A DNA stretch of 32,749 nucleotides from an uncultured Prevotella sp. (lineage in GTDB: Bacteria; Bacteroidota; Bacteroidia; Bacteroidales; Bacteroidaceae): positions 1 to 32,749 of the forward strand of contig CALCVT010000125.1 of NCBI GenBank assembly GCA_937906495.1, written 5' to 3'. The translations under genes and the position numbers were made by a program. Below the pieces are notes generated by a model. That model worked only from the letters and a program-made list of their open reading frames with translations, was not told the origin of the DNA and made no database searches. Each line of letters opens with the position of its first letter. The first letter of the stretch is position 1. Positions 23,706 through 30,973 of the stretch are shown piece by piece.

Positions 23706-24009
23706 GGGTGGTAAATGTTTAGTAAGCAGTAACAGAATAATCGGGTTGATGAAGTTACTGTCATAGGTTGCTGCAGGTTAACTACAATGTAGTTGGTTAA
23801 AAATGCAACCTGTTGTTTGCTATTATATGTGCAAAGATAAGGATTTGTAACTTATTTAGCAATATATTTCGTAATTCTTTTGTAATATATAGAGTTGGAA
23901 GCGTATAAAACGTTGAGGCTGTATGTGCTTTTAACGCGCCAAACAGCCTTGGTCTATATTTTTTAGTAAAGTTAAGGAGTTTAAAGCTAAACGCGCTGTC
24001 GTGCAGCCT
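23706..24009. other. Intergenic region between the VTC operon and porT
   Basis: It contains the promoter at 23832-23862. A weak hairpin (AGGCTGT at 23916-23922 with ACAGCCT at 23943-23949) lies 60 bp downstream of the porT stop and could be its terminator. I see no gene here. Confidence 0.5.
23832..23862 (-). promoter_or_regulatory. Sigma-ABfr-type promoter of the VTC operon
   Basis: On the minus strand TTG (23860-23862) is followed after 20 nt by TATCTTTG (23832-23839). The leader to the ATG at 23705 is about 126 nt, long enough for post-transcriptional control. Confidence 0.7.
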
Positions 24010-24717
24010 TTATTCAAAGTAGAACGACAGTACTACCATACTGACAGTTGCCTTGTCAATGCTTTGGGTAAAGATAAGTTGCGAAGGGTCGGTCAAATCT
24101 TTTCGTTTTTTATTCAACACATTGCTCAGTCCGAAGCAGAACTTCAGTTCCGGAATGAGTTTAAAGAAGGGCAGATACATGTCGCATCCCAGTCCGGCTT
24201 CGAGCATCAGGTTAAAAGGCTTGGCTCTGAGTTTGGTTTGTTTGCTCGTTGTCAGGTCGTACATGGGGGCCACGCCGGCTATAACGTAAGGGCGGTAGTT
24301 GTTAAAACGCGGTGCTGCAATTTTCAAGTCAACAGGCACACCGATGTAGCACGATTTCATGTCCTGGCTGTCGGTATCGCCCGAACTTAAATCGCGAAAA
24401 CTGATGTGCTTCGATCCAAAGTGCAGCGAGGGCAGCACCCTGAGCGCCAGGTAGCGCGACATTTTCCATTCACCCAGTACACCTACCGAGAAACCAAAAT
24501 TGGTGCGGTCGGCGGCAGCTACCCACTGCTTGCCTGTAGCGGGGTCGATGTACCCGTTGTTGGCTAACTGCAGGGTTTGGTCGTGCATACCCACAAAAAA
24601 GCCGTAGTGAAAACGGCGTTCGTCAATAAAAGGCTTGTTTTGTACACGGCGTTGCTGTGCTCCGGCTATGGTGGCCAGACACATCATATATATAAGGAGT
24701 AAATAGCGCAGGTACAT
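24010..24717 (-). CDS. porT: PorT-family type IX secretion / outer-membrane barrel protein
   Basis: From ATG 24717 the 235-aa product has a signal peptide (MYLRYLLLIYMMCLATIAGA), then FIDERRFHYGFFVGMHDQTL, which matches the start of PorT-type barrels (H.GF..G). Beta strands of an eight-stranded outer-membrane barrel follow, ending SFYFE. PorT is required for type IX secretion in Porphyromonas gingivalis. Family assignment rests on pattern and length, and a generic PorT-like barrel of unknown role is possible. The frame is open to 24741, but the signal peptide favours 24717. It is a single-gene unit. Confidence 0.75.
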   Translation of the reverse strand: MYLRYLLLIYMMCLATIAGAQQRRVQNKPFIDERRFHYGFFVGMHDQTLQLANNGYIDPATGKQWVAAADRTNFGFSVGVLGEWKMSRYLALRVLPSLHFGSKHISFRDLSSGDTDSQDMKSCYIGVPVDLKIAAPRFNNYRPYVIAGVAPMYDLTTSKQTKLRAKPFNLMLEAGLGCDMYLPFFKLIPELKFCFGLSNVLNKKRKDLTDPSQLIFTQSIDKATVSMVVLSFYFE

Positions 24718-24841
24718 GGTGTCATGTTTTTGGAATATCATACATTTGCCTTAACGCAAAGTGCGGGCATTTTATTGTATCGGTCAAGCATTTTCGGTAG
24801 AAAATAAAACCCGGCAATGGGTTCGCTTTCAAAAAAATATG

Positions 24842-24849
24842 TAACTTTG
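24842..24849 (+). promoter_or_regulatory. Promoter -7 element (TAACTTTG) of the ferredoxin gene
   Basis: TAACTTTG matches TAnnTTTG and lies 100 bp before the ferredoxin ATG. The surrounding GTAACTTTGC also fits the core of CTnDOT-type integrase targets (GTAnnTTTGC). No good -33 TTTG is visible. Confidence 0.45.
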
Positions 24850-24949
24850 CCACGCATTCTGCCCGTTGTTCATAAAGCCCTGAGCCTGTGAATAACGCAA
24901 ACGAAAGCATGGACAAAAACTCATTTACAACAATTTTAATTCTACAATT

Positions 24950-25120
24950 ATGGCTTACGTAATTAGTGACGACTGCATTGCATGCGGTACTTGCATCGAC
25001 GAATGCCCCTCTGGCGCTATCTCTGAAGGCGAAAAGTATTCAATCGACCCCAACGTTTGCGTTGACTGCGGTACTTGCGCTGATGTATGCCCCTCGGGTG
25101 CTATCTCTGCAGGCGAATAA
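24950..25120 (+). CDS. 2[4Fe-4S] ferredoxin, 56 aa
   Basis: The 56-aa product carries two perfect CxxCxxCxxxCP motifs: Cys9, 12, 15, 19 and Cys37, 40, 43, 47, each followed by SGAI. This is the clostridial-type bacterial ferredoxin with two [4Fe-4S] clusters, a low-potential electron carrier in the cytosol. The near-duplication of the two halves (CGTCIDECPSGAIS and CGTCADVCPSGAIS) is clear. It has its own promoter element at 24842 and a terminator at 25149-25186, so it is monocistronic. It is too short for common ORF cut-offs and easy to miss. Confidence 0.95.
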   Translation: MAYVISDDCIACGTCIDECPSGAISEGEKYSIDPNVCVDCGTCADVCPSGAISAGE

Positions 25121-25148
25121 TCCGTTTGCAAAACGTCAACTTAACTCT

Positions 25149-25186
25149 ACTGCCGTGTTCCGTTTAGGAATGCGGCAGTTTCTTTT
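25149..25186 (+). terminator. Terminator of the ferredoxin gene
   Basis: Arms ACTGCCG (25149-25155) and CGGCAGT (25173-25179) pair, with TTCC/GGAA continuing the stem inside, followed by TTTCTTTT. It lies 28 bp after the stop. Confidence 0.8.
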
Positions 25187-25266
25187 GCCTAAGTTGCAGC
25201 TCCTCAGCTATTCTTGATACCGACGTAATATTGGCCGATGGCGCGTGCTCTTCGTAATTTATTTAT

Positions 25267-25274
25267 TACCTTTG
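25267..25274 (+). promoter_or_regulatory. Promoter -7 element (TACCTTTG) of cysN
   Basis: TACCTTTG fits TAnnTTTG and lies 25 bp before the cysN ATG. The -33 position has no clear TTTG. It indicates cysN begins its own transcript. Confidence 0.5.
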
Positions 25275-25299
25275 TCGCAAATTCAAAAATACTCCTTTC

Positions 25300-26793
25300 A
25301 TGGCAGAAAACTATAGCAACAAGAATAATCCCAACGAAGAAAGTTTGATGGTCGACGGACATAAACTTTCGATTGAGGAATACTTGAATCAGGACGAAAA
25401 GAAAGATTTGCTGCGCCTGCTCACCGCAGGTTCGGTCGACGATGGAAAGTCAACGCTGATTGGCCGACTGCTTTTCGACTCCAAAAAACTCTATGAAGAT
25501 CAGCTTTCGGCGCTCGAGCGCGACTCGCAGCGTGTGGGCAATGCCGGTGCCGGACAAATTGACTATGCCCTGCTTTGCGACGGACTTAAGGCCGAGCGCG
25601 AACAAGGCATTACGATTGATGTGGCCTACCGCTATTTCTCGACCAACAAGCGTAAGTTTATCATTGCCGATACCCCGGGACACGAGCAGTACACCCGCAA
25701 CATGATTACCGGTGGCTCAACGGCCAACTTAGCCATTATTTTGGTCGATGCACGCACCGGTGTTATTACCCAGACACGCCGCCACACCTTTTTGTGCTCG
25801 CTCCTCGGCATCAAGCACATTGTGCTGGCTGTGAATAAAATGGACCTGGTTGATTTTGACCGGCAGGTATTCGAGGGCATTGTCAACGAATTCGAACACT
25901 TTATCGAGCCCTTCCGCATTCCCGATGTGCGCTGCATTCCCCTTTCAGCGCTCGAGGGCGACAATGTGGTGGAGCGCAGCAGCCGTACGCCCTGGTACGA
26001 CGGCCCCTCGTTGCTTGAATTCCTCGAAACGGTTCACATCGGCAACGACCATAACCTGCACGACTTCCGCTACCCCGTGCAGTACGTGTTGCGCCCCGAC
26101 CTTGACTTCCGCGGGTTTAGCGGTAAGGTAGCCAGCGGCGTTATCCGCCAGGGCGACGAGGTGATGGCACTGCCCTCGGGCAAACGCAGCAAGGTTAAGC
26201 GCATCGTGTCGTACGAGGGCGACCTCGACTACGCCTTTCCGCCCCAGTGCGTAACACTGCAGCTGGAGGACGAAATCGACATTTCGCGGGGTGAGATGAT
26301 TGTACATCCCGACAATCTGCCGCAAGTAGGCCGTCACTTCGAGGCCATGCTGGTATGGATGGACGAGCAGCCTATGGATGTGAAAAAGTCGTTCTACCTG
26401 AAGCAGACCACCAACACCACCCGTTGCCGCATTGACCACTTCGACTACAAAATCGATGTTAATACCCTCGAAAAGAGCAATGTAGACCATTTGGAACTCA
26501 ACGAGATAGGCCGTGCCGTCATCGTGTCGTCCAAGGAGTTGTTCTACGATGCTTATCAGGCAAACAAGGCTACCGGTGCCTTTATCCTTATCGACCCCAT
26601 TACCAACAACACCTCGTGTGTAGGTATGATTCTTGGTCCGGTCGAGGAGCAGGCTCTGCATACCGGCGATGCCCTTCCTACGCTCGATCTTCCTAAACTC
26701 GGTATTGCCCCTGAGCACTATCCGGCCATCGACAAGGCTGTAGCCGAGTTGCGCCGCCAAGGCATCGAAGTCAGCGTTAAAAAACAAGATTAA
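25300..26793 (+). CDS. cysN: Sulfate adenylyltransferase subunit 1 (GTPase)
   Basis: The 497-aa product is an EF-Tu-like GTPase with the G motifs in order: GSVDDGKS (44-51), GITID (about 103-107), DTPGHE (124-129), NKMD (179-182) and a SAL G5-like block near 210. The beta-barrel domains II and III follow. CysN couples GTP hydrolysis to CysD, which makes APS from ATP and sulfate. CysN normally sits beside cysD, often with cysC; here upstream is the ferredoxin gene and downstream is xpt, so CysD must be elsewhere or absent. No APS-kinase domain is fused. Length is close to other CysN proteins (about 470-500 aa). Confidence 0.93.
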   Translation: MAENYSNKNNPNEESLMVDGHKLSIEEYLNQDEKKDLLRLLTAGSVDDGKSTLIGRLLFDSKKLYEDQLSALERDSQRVGNAGAGQIDYALLCDGLKAEREQGITIDVAYRYFSTNKRKFIIADTPGHEQYTRNMITGGSTANLAIILVDARTGVITQTRRHTFLCSLLGIKHIVLAVNKMDLVDFDRQVFEGIVNEFEHFIEPFRIPDVRCIPLSALEGDNVVERSSRTPWYDGPSLLEFLETVHIGNDHNLHDFRYPVQYVLRPDLDFRGFSGKVASGVIRQGDEVMALPSGKRSKVKRIVSYEGDLDYAFPPQCVTLQLEDEIDISRGEMIVHPDNLPQVGRHFEAMLVWMDEQPMDVKKSFYLKQTTNTTRCRIDHFDYKIDVNTLEKSNVDHLELNEIGRAVIVSSKELFYDAYQANKATGAFILIDPITNNTSCVGMILGPVEEQALHTGDALPTLDLPKLGIAPEHYPAIDKAVAELRRQGIEVSVKKQD

Positions 26794-26811
26794 ACACTAC
26801 TTTTAGCCCGA

Positions 26812-26854
26812 TTGTGCCGGGGCATGGACCGCAATCCACCATGCTCCGGCACAA
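26812..26854 (+). terminator. Hairpin between cysN and xpt
   Basis: Arms TTGTGCCGGGGCATGG (26812-26827) and CCATGCTCCGGCACAA (26839-26854) pair over 16 bp with one mismatch around an 11-nt loop. No T run follows on the plus strand, so it may be a weak terminator, an mRNA-stability hairpin, or a control element for xpt. Confidence 0.5.
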
Positions 26855-26893
26855 CTCTATGACTTCGAAAAACACCGTATAATACAATTCTAT

Positions 26894-27460
26894 ATGAAGG
26901 CACTGAAAGAAAGAATTTTGCGCGACGGCAAATGTTTTGAAGGAGGCATCCTGAAGGTCGATAACTTTATCAATCACCAAATGGACCCCATCCTGATGAA
27001 GTCGATGGCCGTGGAGTTTGTGCGCCGCTTTGCCGGCACCGAAATCAACAAAATACTCACCATCGAAGCCAGCGGCATTGCTCCGGCCATTATGGTGGGC
27101 TATTTGCTCGAACTCCCCGTGGTTTTTGCCAAGAAGAAAACACCCAGCACGATGGAGCGTATGTTGCGCACCGAGGTCTTTTCGTTTACCAAACAGCGAA
27201 GCTACGATGTGTGCGTAAGCAGCGACTATCTTGGTTCGGGCGACAAGGTGCTCTTTATTGACGATTTTTTGGCCAACGGCAATGCCGCCAAAGGCATTAT
27301 CGACCTGGTGCAGCAGGCAGGCGCCGAGCTTGTGGGCATGGGCTTCTTGATTGAAAAGGCTTTTCAGCACGGTGGCGACGAATTGCGGGCACAAGGTGTT
27401 CATGTGGAGTCGCTGGCCATTATCGACAGTTTGGACCATTGCGAAATAAAACTGCGCTAA
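26894..27460 (+). CDS. xpt: Xanthine phosphoribosyltransferase
   Basis: The 188-aa product matches Xpt. It has MKALKERILRDGKCFEGGIL at the N-terminus, KILTIEASGIAPAIM as the xanthine-type substrate loop, VFAKKKTPSTM, and the PRPP-binding motif IDDFLANGNA (122-131). It makes XMP from xanthine and PRPP for purine salvage. The length is the usual 185-195 aa. It lies 100 bp after cysN with a hairpin between. In Bacillus, xpt is followed by the permease pbuX; here a 50-aa membrane protein follows after 14 bp instead. Confidence 0.93.
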   Translation: MKALKERILRDGKCFEGGILKVDNFINHQMDPILMKSMAVEFVRRFAGTEINKILTIEASGIAPAIMVGYLLELPVVFAKKKTPSTMERMLRTEVFSFTKQRSYDVCVSSDYLGSGDKVLFIDDFLANGNAAKGIIDLVQQAGAELVGMGFLIEKAFQHGGDELRAQGVHVESLAIIDSLDHCEIKLR

Positions 27461-27474
27461 ATCTCCTTCCGGGT

Positions 27475-27627
27475 ATGAAGAAGAAAACCGCCGTAACGGT
27501 ATACCTCTTGAGCATCTGCCTGGTGGGTATTGCATCGTTCGGGCAAACCAAGCACGGGGTAGTGTTGCTGTTGTTGCTGCTTGTGGGTACTTGGGGGCTC
27601 GTACGCATTTTAAAAAAAACGTCATAG
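27475..27627 (+). CDS. Small two-helix membrane protein, 50 aa
   Basis: The ATG at 27475 lies 14 bp after the xpt stop, so it is probably co-transcribed. The product has two predicted helices, VTVYLLSICLVGIASFG and VVLLLLLLVGTWGLVRI, framed by basic residues (MKKK at the start, KK near the end). I recognise no family. The length and position near a terminator at 27661-27709 support a real small gene. A longer frame opens at 27439 inside xpt, but this ATG has the better N-terminus. Confidence 0.6.
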   Translation: MKKKTAVTVYLLSICLVGIASFGQTKHGVVLLLLLLVGTWGLVRILKKTS

Positions 27628-27660
27628 CGGGAGTCGGAAGCAAAGGCTCGCGCCCCATGC

Positions 27661-27709
27661 AGACCGAAAAGGGCTATGGTCAAAATAGTACCTTTCCGGT
27701 CTTTTTTTT
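27661..27709 (+). terminator. Rho-independent terminator of cysN-xpt region
   Basis: Arms AGACCGAAAAGG (27661-27672) and CCTTTCCGGTCT (27691-27702) pair with one mismatch and are followed by T8 (27702-27709). It ends the xpt/small-protein transcript. Confidence 0.85.
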
Positions 27710-27875
27710 GAGTATAACAGAAGGGGGTGTATAAAATTTTACCCGGCAGTCTGAATGCCCGGTATTCCGCCTCCGAATGAAGGTAGGGGCATATGGATGC
27801 TGCATCCTCCTGCATAGCCAAAGATTGCGACATTTAGCACACTCTTGCTATGAAGTATTTGTTTACCTTTTCGCC

Positions 27876-28688
27876 ATGAAAACTATCCGACAGTTGTTCG
27901 TTTTTGCTCTATTGGCCATACTGCTCACTGGTTGCGAAATATTTGATTACCATCCCTACGACACCCGTGTCAAGGGGAAACATAACATCAATGCGCAGAA
28001 TATTGCTCGCATTGAGGCGGCTTGTGCGGGACGCGATAGCCTGCGCTTTGTGCTCATAAGCGACACGCAGCGTTGGTACGACGAAACCAAGGCTGCCGTG
28101 CGCAGCATCAATGCGCGGGGCGATATCGACTTTGTGATTCATTGCGGCGATATTTCAGACTTTGGGGTGACCAAAGAGTTTGAACTGCAACGCGACATAC
28201 TCGAGAAACTGCAAATGCCCTACGTCGTGCTGCTGGGTAATCACGACTGCCTGGGAACAGGAGCCGATACCTACCGCTACATTTTTGGTAACCCGAACTT
28301 TGCCTTTAATGCCGGCAATACGCATTTTTTGTGCATCAATACCAATGCCTTTGAGTACGACTACTCTACCGCCGTGCCCGACTTTGGTTACATTCGTACC
28401 GACCGCGAAAATTTGCCGGCCGGCATCGAACGTTCGGTAGTGGCCATGCACGCGCAGCCCACGTCTGAGCAGTTCAACAACAACGTGTCCGACCTGTTTC
28501 AGTACGAAATCAAAAAATACCCCGCGCTGGCCTTTTGCATGTGCGGCCACGGACATCAAACTCAGGTGAACGACCTTTTCGGCGACGGCACCCTCTACTA
28601 CGAGTGCGCGGCGGCCAAAAAGCGCGAATACATTGTTTTTACCCTTAAAAAGGACGGAGGCTACACCCATGAAGTTATTCAGTATTAA
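27876..28688 (+). CDS. Calcineurin-like metallophosphoesterase lipoprotein
   Basis: From ATG 27876 the 270-aa product has a lipoprotein signal with lipobox LTGC (Cys20). The metallophosphoesterase motifs follow in order: SDTQ (Asp63), GDISD (91-95), GNHD (121-124), MH (His192) and GHGH (224-227). The first motif has Gln in place of the usual His of DxH, as some Bacteroidetes members do. It is a two-metal hydrolase in the envelope; substrate unknown. The longer frame from 27777 is disfavoured because the signal peptide starts at 27876. The 3' end overlaps the next gene by 20 bp, so they are probably co-transcribed. Confidence 0.85.
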   Translation: MKTIRQLFVFALLAILLTGCEIFDYHPYDTRVKGKHNINAQNIARIEAACAGRDSLRFVLISDTQRWYDETKAAVRSINARGDIDFVIHCGDISDFGVTKEFELQRDILEKLQMPYVVLLGNHDCLGTGADTYRYIFGNPNFAFNAGNTHFLCINTNAFEYDYSTAVPDFGYIRTDRENLPAGIERSVVAMHAQPTSEQFNNNVSDLFQYEIKKYPALAFCMCGHGHQTQVNDLFGDGTLYYECAAAKKREYIVFTLKKDGGYTHEVIQY

Positions 28689-29520
28689 CACCCCGGTGCT
28701 GCTAAGAGTCTGCTTGCTCATCGGTATGTTGTGGGGCCTGAGCCGTCAGGAAATACAAGCCGCACGCCATTTGCAGGTTCCGGCTGCGGCGGACAGTGCG
28801 GTAGTGGTACGAGTCGATTCGGCCACTACCGTCACGCTGTCCGACTCGCTAGTGCGCGAGCTGGCCCTCAAAATGGGCATGATTGATGCCTCCGAACTGC
28901 GCCAGCGGGCCGAAATGATGGGGCGTACCGACCTCGATACCGCGCAGACCGTACACCTTACCCGCTATGAGCGACGCCGCATACGTGCCATCAAGGGGTG
29001 GGCCAAACTCATTCCCAACCAGGCTACGCTGCAATATGCCGGCAGTATCGGCATATTCAGTGCCGGACTCGGCTGGCACTACGGGCGTAACCACCATTGG
29101 GAAACCGAGCTGCTTGTGGGGCTGGTGCCACGCTACCACTCTGAACATGCCAAAACCACCTTTACCATTAAGCAGCGCTATGTGCCCTGGCATTGCAATC
29201 TGAGCTCGCGCTGGACATTGCAGCCCTTGACAACGGGCATCTTTTTCAGTACCATTTCGGGCGATGACTTTTGGAAAAACCAACCCGACCGTTACCCTAA
29301 AAACTATTATGGCTTTTCGACCAAGGTGCGCACCAATGTGTTTATAGGTCAGCGTCTGCGCTACAACATTCCGCGTAGCAAGCGCATTTTGCACCAGGCC
29401 GTATCCATCTATTACGAACTCAGCACCTGCGACCTCTACATCGTGTCGAAAGCCGTGAACAAGGAATTTCCCTGGAAGGATACCTTCTCGCTCGCCTTCG
29501 GGCTGCGGTGGGAAATGTAG
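28669..29520 (+). CDS. Outer-membrane beta-barrel protein of unknown family
   Basis: The ATG at 28669 overlaps the metallophosphoesterase gene by 20 bp. The 283-aa product has a signal peptide (residues about 1-32, ending EIQA), an N-terminal charged region to about 115, and then aromatic beta strands (YAGSIGIFSAGLGWHYG, WETELLVGLVPRY) ending in FGLRWEM. This fits a small outer-membrane barrel. I do not recognise the family. The overlap and shared orientation suggest it works with the lipoprotein phosphoesterase. Confidence 0.7.
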   Translation: MKLFSINTPVLLRVCLLIGMLWGLSRQEIQAARHLQVPAAADSAVVVRVDSATTVTLSDSLVRELALKMGMIDASELRQRAEMMGRTDLDTAQTVHLTRYERRRIRAIKGWAKLIPNQATLQYAGSIGIFSAGLGWHYGRNHHWETELLVGLVPRYHSEHAKTTFTIKQRYVPWHCNLSSRWTLQPLTTGIFFSTISGDDFWKNQPDRYPKNYYGFSTKVRTNVFIGQRLRYNIPRSKRILHQAVSIYYELSTCDLYIVSKAVNKEFPWKDTFSLAFGLRWEM

Positions 29521-30058
29521 GGCTTTGAGTACGGGCTGCGCGAGGAGGCAGTATAAAGTAGGATTCAACTTTATGATGGACAGTAAGTGTGCTATGTATA
29601 GATGTTCAGTACAAACTGTGTTGCTTGGTTATTTAAACAGATAATTGAAGTTGATTTTTAACCAGTTATCAATATTTCCCTTTAGGCAATCATGCCGACA
29701 CACCGGCAGGTAATATCATATAGAGCTTACATAAGGAGAAAGGCAAAAACAAGCCGCCGCCACCCCGCAGGCTTTTGGGGTACAAAATGCCAAAGCTCAT
29801 TAGGGCGTTTTCTTTACGCACCTCTGACGCTAATGCTTAAAATGCTCCAATGAGCCAGCGGGATTATACCCCTCAGGACTCCCCACATGATTCCGACAGT
29901 TGCGGCGAGTTTTCCCCTTGGTTATCCTAACCGAAGCTGAGTTACTCTAAAGTCGGAACTCCTTTTTCAATGGTAGCAAGTTTGTGTTTTGGGCATACCA
30001 AAACTTTTTCATTTCCTCCCGTTGGCCTAAATTCGGAAAATCCCACAAGCATCAAATG
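29521..30058. other. AT-rich non-coding region with nested inverted repeats
   Basis: No convincing gene is visible. Nested pairs are GGGGTA (29777-29782) with TACCCC (29867-29872), and within it GCTCATT (29795-29801) with AATGAGC (29849-29855). A second unit is TTCCGAC (29891-29897) with GTCGGAA (29952-29958), enclosing GGTTA-TCC-TAACC (29920-29932) and GAGTTACTC (29939-29947). These read as an RNA or DNA structure. A 36-codon minus-strand frame (29690-29800) crosses it. The region starts the AT-rich segment that contains the restriction-modification genes, so it may be the edge or transfer region of an acquired element. Confidence 0.5.
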
Positions 30059-30973
30059 TCAATCAGAATACAGGCTGTGCATTATAGCATCTCTGTAAAC
30101 ATTCCCCTCCGGAAGTGTGACTGCCGAGAAAGCTTCTTGAACTTTATAGACCGTTGTACAATGTTCTTCAATTATGCCTAATGGTAATATTGCTCCATCC
30201 TTACAGGCCTCCGAAGAATTTACATCATACGCAATGAAATGAATTGATGCTGGTTGATATGGAAATGATGGGATTTTTTCTTTTCCTCCTAAGCGCTCAA
30301 GCACACGGTCATGCACGGGTTTGGGAGATACAAAGAATAGTCCTGATTTGCACAAATCCTCTCGTTGTAGCACTTGTCCTTTATATATAAGTTGTGGAAT
30401 TATTCGTTTATTTACATTCTCCCAATTCAATCCGACAGTGTCACTGACAATTTCCCTATTATCAATCAAGGCTTTTCTCGCAGTTTGGTAATTTCCGGTA
30501 GTATCTATTGTCTGAACTTCAATAGCCGTAAACTCGATTAAATCTCCATGCCCGTCAAGACGGGCAAGAACCCAATCTACAAAGTAAACCCCTCTTCCTT
30601 TTCTCTGAGGCAAACGAAGTTCACCGCCCCATCCTTTACCGAAAACAGCTATGGCTCCATTTTCTTGTTTCGCTTTCGCAACCGCAATTCTCCCTGCATA
30701 CAAGTTGAATTTTTGCTTAAAAGCTTTATATGCTATATCGCGCAGCATGGCATAATTGTCTGCATAAATCCGAATGGGACAGCATATCACACTTGGAGAA
30801 CCTGATGTCTTTTGTCGGATAGTGCATACACCGGATGGAACTTGTGCGCGAGACAGGATTTTCACACACGAAGAATTTGTAAACGGACATAATTTCTTTG
30901 CAGCGGCTCTAAGTGCTGTCTCTGATTTATCTTCCGCCCTATAGCCGAAAAATTCTGATATATAGCCTGACAT
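30059..30973 (-). CDS. NotI-family type II restriction endonuclease
   Basis: The 304-aa product has the NotI-like N-terminal four-cysteine metal site: CPFTNSSC (Cys29, Cys36), VPSGVC (Cys50) and VICCP (Cys64/65). The catalytic core follows with D133 (FVDW) and the ExQ pair Glu152/Gln154 in AIEVQTIDTTG, a PD-(D/E)XK variant seen in NotI. The four-Cys cluster binds iron in NotI. It lies with no gap after the methyltransferase gene: the TAA is followed directly by its ATG. Codon usage is AT-rich relative to the neighbours to the left, suggesting horizontal transfer. The recognition site is not predictable from sequence. Confidence 0.85.
   Translation of the reverse strand: MSGYISEFFGYRAEDKSETALRAAAKKLCPFTNSSCVKILSRAQVPSGVCTIRQKTSGSPSVICCPIRIYADNYAMLRDIAYKAFKQKFNLYAGRIAVAKAKQENGAIAVFGKGWGGELRLPQRKGRGVYFVDWVLARLDGHGDLIEFTAIEVQTIDTTGNYQTARKALIDNREIVSDTVGLNWENVNKRIIPQLIYKGQVLQREDLCKSGLFFVSPKPVHDRVLERLGGKEKIPSFPYQPASIHFIAYDVNSSEACKDGAILPLGIIEEHCTTVYKVQEAFSAVTLPEGNVYRDAIMHSLYSD

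Noticed and set aside
25945..26787. A 280-codon minus-strand frame inside cysN
   Set aside because: cysN covers it with conserved GTPase motifs. The shadow frame has no recognisable features.
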